A program made the translations under genes and the position numbers. Under the pieces are notes generated by a model. It made no database searches. It worked only from the letters and a program-made list of their open reading frames with translations, and had not been told where the DNA came from. A stretch of DNA of 7,432 bases from Muribaculaceae bacterium (GTDB lineage Bacteria; Bacteroidota; Bacteroidia; Bacteroidales; Muribaculaceae), in contig JAIDBM010000254.1 in assembly GCA_029056365.1 (NCBI GenBank), forward strand, positions 1 to 7,432, read 5' to 3'. How positions within the stretch are numbered: the first letter of the stretch is position 1; each line of letters begins with the position of its first letter. This document shows, in pieces, positions 1-7,360 of this stretch.

Positions 1-201
1 GATTATTATTATTTGGATAGATGCAATCAACGGGTAACTTTTCTCTCTGGCGTTAACATTTATTGTCGAACCAGCTCTTATTTTTCGAATGCAATATTAG
101 CGAAATTTCCGATGCGGTGAGTTTGAAAATCGTCAAAAAGCATCGAATAACTGTCACACAGGCTCCAGATAACAAATATTCCACCTCTTTACAAAAATTC
201 A

Positions 202-238
202 TAGCCCGTTCCCCAATACTGCATTGGAGAACGGGCTA
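202..238 (-). terminator. Rho-independent terminator after the GH31 gene
   Basis: A strong hairpin begins 18 bases past the GH31 stop codon. Its outer stem is a perfect 10-bp inverted repeat (TAGCCCGTTC at 202-211 pairing with 229-238). It continues after one C/A mismatch into a 5-bp inner stem (213-217 with 223-227) and a 5-base loop. On the minus strand it is followed, after four bases, by a run of five T (197-193). Position, stem strength and T-run fit an intrinsic terminator for leftward transcription. The plus-strand side has no T-run, so it is probably not bidirectional. Confidence 0.78.
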
Positions 239-256
239 CAAGCAATCCGTATCCGG

Positions 257-2554
257 TCAATAAGTGATTTCGATCGCCTTCGAGCAATCGGTGGCCGGAA
301 CCTCTATGGCGAGACAACGGCCGGCGGCATTGAACGATGTTTTCGCATCCTTGCCGTTTACCTTTGCCTTCGCATCGTGGTCGACATTATAGATATTCAC
401 GGTGTACGACCTCTTGGAGGGCAGACCCGACGGATTGCCCTCGCGCGGTGCTATCGTAACAGTGCGTCCGCGCTGCGACAATGCCACCGTGGCATACACC
501 TCGGCATAATCGCGGTTGTCGCCCTGGTCTTCATAAAGCTCGCCGCTGCCGTCGGCCCCGGCCACAACATCTATTACCATGTGTTCCGGATGCACGGCAG
601 TGGACATCACCCCCTCGGGATTCAAGGGAATAAGGGCGCCTTTGCGAATGAAATAAGGTATTTCGGCAAGCGAGAAGTCAATCTCCCTGACCGCGCCGCC
701 GTCCACCATGGTGTTGTGCGACACATCCCACCACTGGCCTTCGGGGAACCAGATACGCTGTGTGTTTTTTCCATCGACAGCCGGCGTCACAACAGGCGCC
801 ACAAGAATATCGTCGCCGAACATATACTGGTTTTCATAGGCATATGCCTCATCGGCCTCAGGCCATTCATAGTACATCGGCCGCACAATCGACACACCGG
901 TATCGTATGACTTGCGGGCCATGGTGTAAAGGTATGGGAAGATGCGGTAACGCAGATTTACGGCATTGAGTATGTCGGAAAAATTGTCGAACTTCCATAT
1001 ACGGCGTTCGATGCGCGGGTCGGCAGTGGCATGGGTGCGGAAAATAGGCGTGAACACACCGAACTGAATCCAGCGCAGCAACAGTTCCGGGTCATTGATC
1101 ATTTCGGCCTCCATGGCCTGGTGTCCGCCCAGGTCATGCCCCCAGTAGCCGTAGCCCACATTCGAAGCCGTGGCCGTGAAGTACGGCTCAAAGGCGAGTG
1201 TGGGAAAATTGATGTGGGTATCGCCGGAGAAACCAATCTGGTAACGATGGCTGCCAAGTCCGCCCCAGCGATGATAAATCATCGGACGACGGTCGGTGCG
1301 GTTTTTATCCATTTCGTTAAAGAACACATGGTTGCACCAGAAAGTCTGGCCGAGGTCGGGCGTATACCGGCTGGTGAGCCATTGCTGCCAGTCGAGCCAC
1401 CAGAAATCCACGCCTTCTTTCTCCTTTGGCCGGATAACGGTGTCGAAAAATGCTTTGGTGAAATCGGCGCTGTCGAGCACCCATTCGATATGTTCCGAGC
1501 CGTTTTCGGCCTTCACATATTTGCCTCCGAGCAGTCGGTTCATATCGCGGAAATACTCCGGCGACTCTTTCCGGTCGATACCGTCGGCCGGATGAAGATT
1601 CAACGCCGTGCGGAGTCCCGAGCGGTGAATGTCGGACAGCAGTTTCCTGCCGTCGGGAATCAGGTTGGTGTTCCACGACCATCCGGTCCATCCTCCTATG
1701 CCCTCCGACTGGCTTGCCTTGTTGCCGTTCCAGTGCCAGTCCATATCGATAATCAGCACATCGGTAGGGATATTGTTGTTTTTCAAGTCTTTTACCAGTC
1801 CGCGGAATTCATCGGCTGTATACGACTGATACTTGCTGTACCAGTAGCCGAACACGTATGCAGGAGGCAAAGGTATGTTTCCGGCCACACGGGTAAAATC
1901 CTTGAGTGCCTTCTTATAATCATGTCCATAGCCGAGGAAATACACGTCCATGGCTTCGGGGTCGGCCCGTTCAGCCAGCCAGTCGTAACCCACCGTACTG
2001 TCGGGAGCCAGCGCATATGAGCGGCTACCGTCGGCGCGGCGGAAGCCGAACGAATCGTCAATCACAGCCCATCCGCTGCGCGACAGCAGGCCATTCTCAA
2101 GCTCGGCACGCTTGCTCTGGCCGTTCGCACCATCGAGCGTACGGGTTGTACCTTTGAGATTCATAGGGTCCGGTTTGCCGGGATACCATTCCACCGGCAG
2201 GCCGTCGACCTCCATGCTTATAGTGAGATTATAACTGCGGGCACGCGGATCACTTCCCTTGAGATATTTCAGGTGCAGCCGGTCGGTATCGATATAGAGA
2301 TAGCGGTCGTCCTGACGGCTTGTATAAGCCGGAACTTCGAGCCGGCGGTTTACAACTGCGAAAGTGGCCCTGTCCTCGAAAGTTCCCTTGTCGCTGTATT
2401 CCACACGAATCATCTCAGGGGTCAGCACGGTAAACCTCGCATTGCCCGACTCGACGACTGCACCAGGAGCGGCCACAGGGTCATATTCAGCCATTGCGGC
2501 CACTGGCCACACCGCAGCCATGATTACCAATAGTTTTACGATAGTCTGTTTCAT
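257..2554 (-). CDS. GH31 family alpha-glycosidase, exported
   Basis: This 765-residue enzyme should hydrolyse a terminal alpha-linked sugar with retention of configuration. Residues 1-22 form a signal peptide (MKQTIVKLL, a hydrophobic stretch, then AMA), so it is exported, probably to the periplasm. A beta-sandwich N-terminal domain (about 25-230) precedes the (beta/alpha)8 barrel, which opens at GYWYSKY (236-242) and has IDMDWH at 269-274. The likely nucleophile is D388 in FWWLDWQQW, and the likely acid/base is D445 in GFSGDT. Other family marks are YWGHDLGGH (470-478) and RWIQFGVFTPIFRTH (494-508). The C-terminus has beta-sandwich domains, including a DUF5110-like part (about 660-690, GELYEDQGDNRDY). 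Length is normal for the family. The ATG at 2554 is chosen because it gives a clean signal peptide and lies just below a good promoter; there is no Shine-Dalgarno sequence. The site lacks the DxxEP pattern I recall from xyloglucan alpha-xylosidases, so alpha-galactosidase, alpha-glucosidase or another specificity all remain possible. Confidence 0.93.
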   Translation of the reverse strand: MKQTIVKLLVIMAAVWPVAAMAEYDPVAAPGAVVESGNARFTVLTPEMIRVEYSDKGTFEDRATFAVVNRRLEVPAYTSRQDDRYLYIDTDRLHLKYLKGSDPRARSYNLTISMEVDGLPVEWYPGKPDPMNLKGTTRTLDGANGQSKRAELENGLLSRSGWAVIDDSFGFRRADGSRSYALAPDSTVGYDWLAERADPEAMDVYFLGYGHDYKKALKDFTRVAGNIPLPPAYVFGYWYSKYQSYTADEFRGLVKDLKNNNIPTDVLIIDMDWHWNGNKASQSEGIGGWTGWSWNTNLIPDGRKLLSDIHRSGLRTALNLHPADGIDRKESPEYFRDMNRLLGGKYVKAENGSEHIEWVLDSADFTKAFFDTVIRPKEKEGVDFWWLDWQQWLTSRYTPDLGQTFWCNHVFFNEMDKNRTDRRPMIYHRWGGLGSHRYQIGFSGDTHINFPTLAFEPYFTATASNVGYGYWGHDLGGHQAMEAEMINDPELLLRWIQFGVFTPIFRTHATADPRIERRIWKFDNFSDILNAVNLRYRIFPYLYTMARKSYDTGVSIVRPMYYEWPEADEAYAYENQYMFGDDILVAPVVTPAVDGKNTQRIWFPEGQWWDVSHNTMVDGGAVREIDFSLAEIPYFIRKGALIPLNPEGVMSTAVHPEHMVIDVVAGADGSGELYEDQGDNRDYAEVYATVALSQRGRTVTIAPREGNPSGLPSKRSYTVNIYNVDHDAKAKVNGKDAKTSFNAAGRCLAIEVPATDCSKAIEITY

Positions 2555-2581
2555 TGTATACGGTCACAATAATATTATATG

Positions 2582-2613
2582 CAAAATTAGTCAAATAAGC
2601 CGGATTTCACAAA
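2582..2613 (-). promoter_or_regulatory. Bacteroidetes sigma-ABfr-type promoter for the GH31 gene
   Basis: On the minus strand the -33 element TTTG (2613-2610) is separated by exactly 20 bases from TAATTTTG (2589-2582). The latter is a full match to the Bacteroidetes -7 consensus TAnnTTTG. Spacing of 19-21 bases is the known range for this class. Transcription should begin a few bases further on, near 2575, leaving a short AT-rich leader of roughly 20-25 bases before the ATG at 2554. An AT-only palindrome (2569-2578, ATAATATTAT) lies around the expected start. This promoter would let GH31 be expressed separately from the three upstream genes. Confidence 0.72.
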
Positions 2614-2648
2614 AAAAGAGGACACATCCCATAGATGCATCCCCTGTG

Positions 2649-2666
2649 AAAAACGGTGCCTCCGTT
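2649..2666 (-). terminator. Weak hairpin with T-run at the end of the epimerase gene
   Basis: On the minus strand AACGG-AGGCA-CCGTT (2666-2652) forms a 5-bp stem with a 5-base loop. It is followed by further T, giving a run of five T at 2653-2649. The stem overlaps the TAA stop codon of the epimerase gene. It has the shape of an intrinsic terminator but is short, so at best it would terminate partially. Its position just before a separate promoter makes partial termination plausible, but a chance hairpin is also possible. Confidence 0.35.
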
Positions 2667-3801
2667 ATCTTGCCGCAGTCGTGAACTTATATATACAGCG
2701 GCTGGTGTATTTTTCGCCGGGGCACACCACCACCGAAGGCCATTGCGGTTTGTTTGGAGAATCGGGATAATGCTGCGACTCAAGACACATGGCCGAGCGC
2801 CGCGGATATGCCACGCCTCCCTTTCCACGAACCTTGCCGTCAAGGAAATTGCCTGAGTAGAACTGTATGCCCGGCTCGGTAGTATACACCTCCATTACAA
2901 TTCCGCTGCGGGGATCCGTTACTTTGGCCGCAACGGTGTTGATATCGCCGCCGGTGTCGAGCACCATGTTATGGTCGTAGCCGAGTCCGTTCCGTATCTG
3001 CGGATCCGCCGATGCGATGCCTTCCTCGAGTGTACGTCCGTTGCGGAAGTCGAACACGGTGCCTTCGACCGGCATCAGCTCTCCGGTGGTCATGAAAGTG
3101 GAGTCGATCGGAGTAATGGCCGATGCATTGAACCATACTGTGTCGCACAGCACATCCTGCGAAGGGTCGCCGCTCAGATTGAAATAGCTGTGGTTTGTCA
3201 GGTTCAGTATGGTAGGCTTGTCGGTAGTAGCCTCATAGGAAATATCCAGCGCGTTGTCGGCAGTAAGCGAGTAAGTAACCTTTACATCGATGTTCCCGGG
3301 GAATCCGGCTTCTCCGTCCGGGCTGCTCAGAGTCAGCACCAGCGTGGAGTCGTTTGGCTGGCTGGCATCCCACACACTGTGATGAAAACCTTTAGGACCA
3401 CCATGCAGACAATGTCCGAAATTGTTCTGCGGCAACTGGTAGACGGTACTGTCGATACTGAATCGGCCCTGGTCGATACGGTTGCCGTAACGGCCTATGA
3501 GCGCACCGAAATTGCCATCGATATTAATGTAGTCGGCCACTGAGTCGTGCCCCAGAACCACATCGCGCATTGTTCCGTCGCGGTCGGGCACCATCAGCGA
3601 CACGAGTCGTCCGCCGTAATTGGTCACAGCGGCCTCCATGCCGGCGGAGTTCACAAGTGTATACAGCGCTGTTGACTTGCCGTCGACCTCGGCCTTGAAG
3701 TTTTCCGGATTGAGTCCGCTGAGTGTCAGCCGGTTTTCGTCTGTGGCGCAGGATGCAAGTCCTGCGGCCACAGCAAAAGCACAAATAATTATCTGTTTCA
3801 T
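2665..3801 (-). CDS. galM: Aldose 1-epimerase (mutarotase), lipoprotein
   Basis: The enzyme interconverts the alpha and beta anomers of aldoses such as galactose and glucose. The 378-residue product begins with a lipoprotein signal (MKQIIICAFAVAAGLASC): lipobox LASC, with C18 the lipidated residue. Acidic residues D21 and E22 follow, which might direct it to the cell surface as lipoprotein export signals do in Bacteroidetes; that is inference. Family marks are clear: GRYGNRI (103-109), H133 in CLHGG, the general acid H204 in LTNHSYFNL, the general base E309 in TTEPGIQFYSGN, and ESQHYPDSPNKP (341-352). Domain and length are complete for a GalM with an export leader. The ATG at 3801 is chosen for the lipobox leader; no Shine-Dalgarno sequence is seen. 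It follows the GH2 gene by 33 bases with no terminator or promoter between, so the two are probably co-transcribed. Being exported, it would act on sugars freed by the neighbouring glycosidases before uptake. Confidence 0.95.
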   Translation of the reverse strand: MKQIIICAFAVAAGLASCATDENRLTLSGLNPENFKAEVDGKSTALYTLVNSAGMEAAVTNYGGRLVSLMVPDRDGTMRDVVLGHDSVADYINIDGNFGALIGRYGNRIDQGRFSIDSTVYQLPQNNFGHCLHGGPKGFHHSVWDASQPNDSTLVLTLSSPDGEAGFPGNIDVKVTYSLTADNALDISYEATTDKPTILNLTNHSYFNLSGDPSQDVLCDTVWFNASAITPIDSTFMTTGELMPVEGTVFDFRNGRTLEEGIASADPQIRNGLGYDHNMVLDTGGDINTVAAKVTDPRSGIVMEVYTTEPGIQFYSGNFLDGKVRGKGGVAYPRRSAMCLESQHYPDSPNKPQWPSVVVCPGEKYTSRCIYKFTTAAR

Positions 3802-3834
3802 AACTTTATGATGTGTATCGTTTTAAAGCCGGTA

Positions 3835-5655
3835 TTATCTGTCGAGCGATTTAACCAGACGGGTATTGATATCGCGCACGCGGTCCTCCTCCATCTTGTC
3901 GACCTTGCGGTCGTAGGTCATGAATCCGTTCACCTCCACCTCTACGTCGGTGGTCTGGGTATATACAGCTCCTGTAAAACCACGTCCGACAAGATTCAGC
4001 AATTCGCCGGCATACTTCACATATTCATCGGTCACCTCCCTGGGCGAATTGAACTGTATATATCCCCAGTTCCGGTCGGGTGCCCAGATATGGTCCTTGA
4101 CCACATATCCGATGCCACCGTATTCACCCAGCACATTGGCACGCGCCGCATCATAGAGATACATGGCCGGACCCGGATAGTTGTGCAGGTCGAGAATATC
4201 GCCGCAGGGGTAGAAATTACCTCCACTGGCCGGATTCACCAGGCGCGACGGATCGTAACGTTTTGTCCATTCAGTGATTTCCTGAGTTTTGAACTGGCCC
4301 CAGGCCTCGTTGAACGGAATCCATGTGGAAATACACGGATAACTGTACAGACAGTCGATAATCTCAGCCCATTCCTTGCGGTAAATATCCTCGCTCTCAG
4401 CACTGCGGTGCATTTCGGTGCCGTCGAAATAGCGGTGGTTCTGCCATTCGGGATTTCTGTCGCCCGAAGGCATGTCCTGCCATACGATTATACCCTTGCG
4501 GTCGCAGTATGTGTACCATGTAGCCGGCTCGACCTTTATATGCTTGCGTATCATATTGAATCCGAGGTCTTTTGTCTTGTCGACATCATACACCATGGCT
4601 TCATGGCTCGGAGGAGTCAGCAGGCCGTCGGGCCACCAGCCCTGGTCGAGCGGTCCGAACTGGAAAATATCGCGGTTGTTTAGCTGCAGACGAACGATAC
4701 CGTCGTTGTCGCGCTTGCTTGAGAATTTGCGCATGGCCGCGTAGCTGTTTACCTTGTCTACCGCCTTGCCGTCTTTGTAAAGCGTGACTTCGAGATCGTA
4801 CAGATTCGGAGTGTCCGGACTCCATAATCTGAAATCCTCAGGCATCCTCACCTCTACCGGACATCCGTTCACACTGCTGCCTTGAGCCACTACGCGTCCG
4901 TTGTCCTTGACCTTTACTTCGGCTTTCAGACCTGCCGCTGCGGCATTGTCGCTCAGCACGCCTACCGTAAGAGTAGCGGCATCGATATCCGGCAGAGTAC
5001 GCAAAGCCGTTATATGTGTCTCGGGCACAGGTTCCAGCCATACAGTCTGCCAGATTCCGGTTACGGGCGTATACCATATACCATCGGGATTCGACACCTG
5101 CTTTCCCCGCGGTTGCGGACCACGGTCGGTAGGGTCCCACACACGCACCACAAGTTCGTTGCGGCCTTTTGCAAGGGCATCGGTTATGTCAAGTCCGAAC
5201 GGAGCGAAACCGCCTGTATGTCCGCCTACGAGTGTACCGTTCACCCATACATCGCACTTCCAGTCGACAGCGCCGAAATTCAGTATCACCCGTCGGCCTT
5301 TCCACGAAGCGGGAACCATGAACTCGCGCTGATACCATAACTCGTTGTTCTCGCCTACCTCCCGGCCTACACCCGAAAGACTCGACTCGGCGCAGAACGG
5401 CACAAGAATCTCTCCCTGATAGTTTTCGGGCACGCTCTGGCCCTTAGGCAATATGGCATAGTTCCACAGACCGTTGAGATTCAGCCACTCAGAACGTTCC
5501 ATAATCGGGCGGGGATATTCCTGCCATACGTTCTCAGGGTTGAGACTCTCGCCCCAGGCGGTTTTGATTTTGTCGCCGGCCGGAGTCCATGCCGACACCA
5601 TCGGAGCAACGGCCACAATGGCCGCCGCAAGAATTGCTTTGGGATTAATGTTCAT
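3835..5655 (-). CDS. GH2-type beta-glycosidase, exported
   Basis: This 606-residue retaining glycosidase should remove a terminal beta-linked sugar such as galactose, though other GH2 specificities are possible. Residues 1-22 are a signal peptide (MNINPKAILAAAIVAVAPMVSA). The GH2 sugar-binding jelly-roll domain follows (about 45-210; WLNLNGLWNY at 57-66, DVWVNGTLVGGHTGGFAPF at 135-153). Next come an immunoglobulin-like domain (about 211-310) and the TIM barrel (about 325-600). The barrel carries NMIRKHIKVEP (367-377) and VWQDMP (391-396). The acid/base is probably E450 in WIPFNEAWGQF, and the nucleophile E511 in LGEYGG. A closing GAVYTQTTDVEVEVNGF motif spans 562-578. It is shorter than classical LacZ because it lacks the large C-terminal domains, but both catalytic glutamates are present, so I read it as intact. 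It starts 10 bases after the upstream gene's stop codon, a spacing typical of translational or transcriptional coupling. The start has no Shine-Dalgarno sequence; the ATG is chosen for the signal peptide. Confidence 0.92.
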   Translation of the reverse strand: MNINPKAILAAAIVAVAPMVSAWTPAGDKIKTAWGESLNPENVWQEYPRPIMERSEWLNLNGLWNYAILPKGQSVPENYQGEILVPFCAESSLSGVGREVGENNELWYQREFMVPASWKGRRVILNFGAVDWKCDVWVNGTLVGGHTGGFAPFGLDITDALAKGRNELVVRVWDPTDRGPQPRGKQVSNPDGIWYTPVTGIWQTVWLEPVPETHITALRTLPDIDAATLTVGVLSDNAAAAGLKAEVKVKDNGRVVAQGSSVNGCPVEVRMPEDFRLWSPDTPNLYDLEVTLYKDGKAVDKVNSYAAMRKFSSKRDNDGIVRLQLNNRDIFQFGPLDQGWWPDGLLTPPSHEAMVYDVDKTKDLGFNMIRKHIKVEPATWYTYCDRKGIIVWQDMPSGDRNPEWQNHRYFDGTEMHRSAESEDIYRKEWAEIIDCLYSYPCISTWIPFNEAWGQFKTQEITEWTKRYDPSRLVNPASGGNFYPCGDILDLHNYPGPAMYLYDAARANVLGEYGGIGYVVKDHIWAPDRNWGYIQFNSPREVTDEYVKYAGELLNLVGRGFTGAVYTQTTDVEVEVNGFMTYDRKVDKMEEDRVRDINTRLVKSLDR

Positions 5656-5665
5656 TGCCTACAGA

Positions 5666-7360
5666 TTATCTTTCCACAATTTTACCCTTCATCATCATCA
5701 CATCGCTCTCGACACGGGTCGAACCCTTGTACTGGGCCTTGGTGAACAGAAGCCATACAGTGTCGTTGTCGTAGAGGAAGAACGAATTATAATATGCCCC
5801 GCACTCAGCCGGAAGCGCGGCTCCGGCCAGCGGCAGGCGGGAGTACTTGAAGTTGTGGCCGGTATTGTCGGCCATTATCACCTGCGGACGGTTGGTCTGC
5901 CATACGCTTCCACACTGGTTTGTATGGGCCATGATAAGGAATTCGCCGGTAGGCAACTGTATCATATGCGGAGCACCCGCATGATTGTTTATTGAGGTGA
6001 GCCAGCGGCGGTCGTCCTCCACTCCGTCCCAGTCGGCGGTATCCCATTCACCGTCGAGGGTACGGAACTGCAGACTCGGCGGAATGTTGCCATTAACACT
6101 TTCCTCAACAAACAGAACGCCCTTGTTGCCCTGCATCACCACTGCAACCGGCATGCCGTCGCGTGCGCCCGGCTTATAGCTGGCTCGCTTGTATGTTGTC
6201 CATGTCTCGCCGTTGTCGGTAGAACGGGTGCTTAGAATTTCCTGGAAAAGATTATCGCGCTGGTAATCCCACCAGTATGCCTCCGACGACACAAGCAGTT
6301 CGATGTCGCCGTTCGGCAACTGCACCACCTGAGGCTCCCAGGTACGTCCGCGTCCCACCACAATGGGGTCGCCCCAGGTTTCGCCGCCGTCCTTCGACAG
6401 GCATGCAAGCACCTTGCTGTTGTCGTTGCCCTCGGGATTGCCGTTTGCTATCACAGTGAGTATCACCCATCCGTTGGCCAGGCGAGTCATCTCGGGGTTG
6501 CATATGCGGTGGTATCTGCATCCATGGAAGGCATTGCTCACATTATAGATTTCGACCGGATCGGTCCATGTGCGTCCGTTGTCATAGCTCTTGCGCAGAT
6601 AAGAATTCTGCCAGTGGTCGGAAACTCCGCCGTGATATGTGAGCAGAATCTTGTTCTCATCTATACGGCACATACGCGGATATTCAACCTGCAGATTTTC
6701 AGGAGTCAGGCACACAAGGTCGGTATTATCCCACTCAACCACATGGCTCACCGGCTTTACTGTGTTGTCGACCTCCACCTTGGAGTAATCCGACCAGGTT
6801 GTCACCGGCTTTTCGATTTCCACCGTCTCGCCATCGATGTTGGCCTTTGCCACAGCCAGATATGTGGATCCGGGAGTGAGACCGTTTACAAGCTCCGAAC
6901 GGTATCGGTTGTCGCCGAGACTCTCTACATTATATTTACGGAGTGAATTACGGTCGGGTCCGAACCAGAACTCAACCGCCGGATTTCCACCGGGAAATTC
7001 CGGAATGGAGAACGGCACCTGCACCGAAGTTTTTTCGATAATCCAGTCTTCGCTGTCGAATTTAATTCCGCCGATAGTTCTGGCGAGCTTTCCGGCACCA
7101 TATACGGTTGAACCGTCGGCAGTGGTGAAATACGGGCGTATCGAATATGAAGTGGCCGGCAGCAGCCCTTCGCATTTCATTAAAAACCGTCCGTTGTCCG
7201 ACGGCATTTTTTCGCCCACCTTGTTTCGCGGCAATATAGTGTAGGTACGCCCTACTCCGCTCAAGGCCGCTGTAAAGCCGTATTCCACAATGTCGGCAGC
7301 TGCAAGTTCAGGCGCGTCAACCTCTATTTCCACATAGTCGGGCCCGAGGGTAAGCACATC
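5666..7360 (-). CDS. Asp-box beta-propeller glycosidase (sialidase/GH93-like), 5' partial
   Basis: The N-terminus is missing because the genomic sequence ends near 7360, so no start codon or signal peptide can be seen. The GTG at 7357 lies inside a domain and is not a credible start. Numbering from that codon, residues 1-95 and about 103-187 look like two fibronectin type III-like domains (GLLPATSYSIRPYF, then GLTPGSTYLAVAKA). A six-bladed propeller follows at about 205-563. It has three Asp-boxes of the form SxDxGxTW at 257-264, 321-328 and 379-386. Other visible motifs are YPRMCR (226-231), NPEMTRLANGW (287-297), TWEPQVVQLPNGDIELLVSSE (339-359) and ARDGMP (398-403). Asp-boxes occur in GH33 sialidases and in GH93 exo-arabinanases. 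The glutamate-rich WEP and NPE motifs followed by L-x-NG, and the absence of a clear FRIP motif, make GH93-like or another related activity at least as likely as sialidase. Automated annotation would probably call it exo-alpha-sialidase. It is the first gene of the visible transcription unit; its stop lies 10 bases before the GH2 start. Confidence 0.85.
   Translation of the reverse strand, partial: DVLTLGPDYVEIEVDAPELAAADIVEYGFTAALSGVGRTYTILPRNKVGEKMPSDNGRFLMKCEGLLPATSYSIRPYFTTADGSTVYGAGKLARTIGGIKFDSEDWIIEKTSVQVPFSIPEFPGGNPAVEFWFGPDRNSLRKYNVESLGDNRYRSELVNGLTPGSTYLAVAKANIDGETVEIEKPVTTWSDYSKVEVDNTVKPVSHVVEWDNTDLVCLTPENLQVEYPRMCRIDENKILLTYHGGVSDHWQNSYLRKSYDNGRTWTDPVEIYNVSNAFHGCRYHRICNPEMTRLANGWVILTVIANGNPEGNDNSKVLACLSKDGGETWGDPIVVGRGRTWEPQVVQLPNGDIELLVSSEAYWWDYQRDNLFQEILSTRSTDNGETWTTYKRASYKPGARDGMPVAVVMQGNKGVLFVEESVNGNIPPSLQFRTLDGEWDTADWDGVEDDRRWLTSINNHAGAPHMIQLPTGEFLIMAHTNQCGSVWQTNRPQVIMADNTGHNFKYSRLPLAGAALPAECGAYYNSFFLYDNDTVWLLFTKAQYKGSTRVESDVMMMKGKIVER

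Noticed and set aside
1..201. Possible promoter or small RNA in the AT-rich left flank
   Set aside because: No TTTG/TAnnTTTG pair with proper spacing was found on either strand. Isolated partial matches such as TAATATTG lack a -33 partner.
63..263. Small plus-strand open frame left of the GH31 gene
   Set aside because: It starts at TTG, runs through the terminator hairpin into the end of the GH31 gene, has no promoter match and shows no recognisable feature.
1031..2020. Long plus-strand open frame of 329 codons opposite the GH31 gene, and a similar one at 224-910
   Set aside because: The minus-strand frame has a complete GH31 domain structure. The plus-strand translations show no recognisable domain and have the composition expected of a shadow frame in GC-rich coding sequence.
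2625..2643. CATCCC repeated 13 bases apart just upstream of the GH31 promoter, as a possible operator
   Set aside because: Only six bases are shared and flanking bases do not agree. This is readily expected by chance without conservation data.
3808..4683. Plus-strand open frame of 291 codons opposite the GH2 gene, and one of 190 codons at 2971-3543 opposite galM
   Set aside because: They are antisense to well-supported genes and have no domain, signal or promoter. They are shadows of the coding strand.
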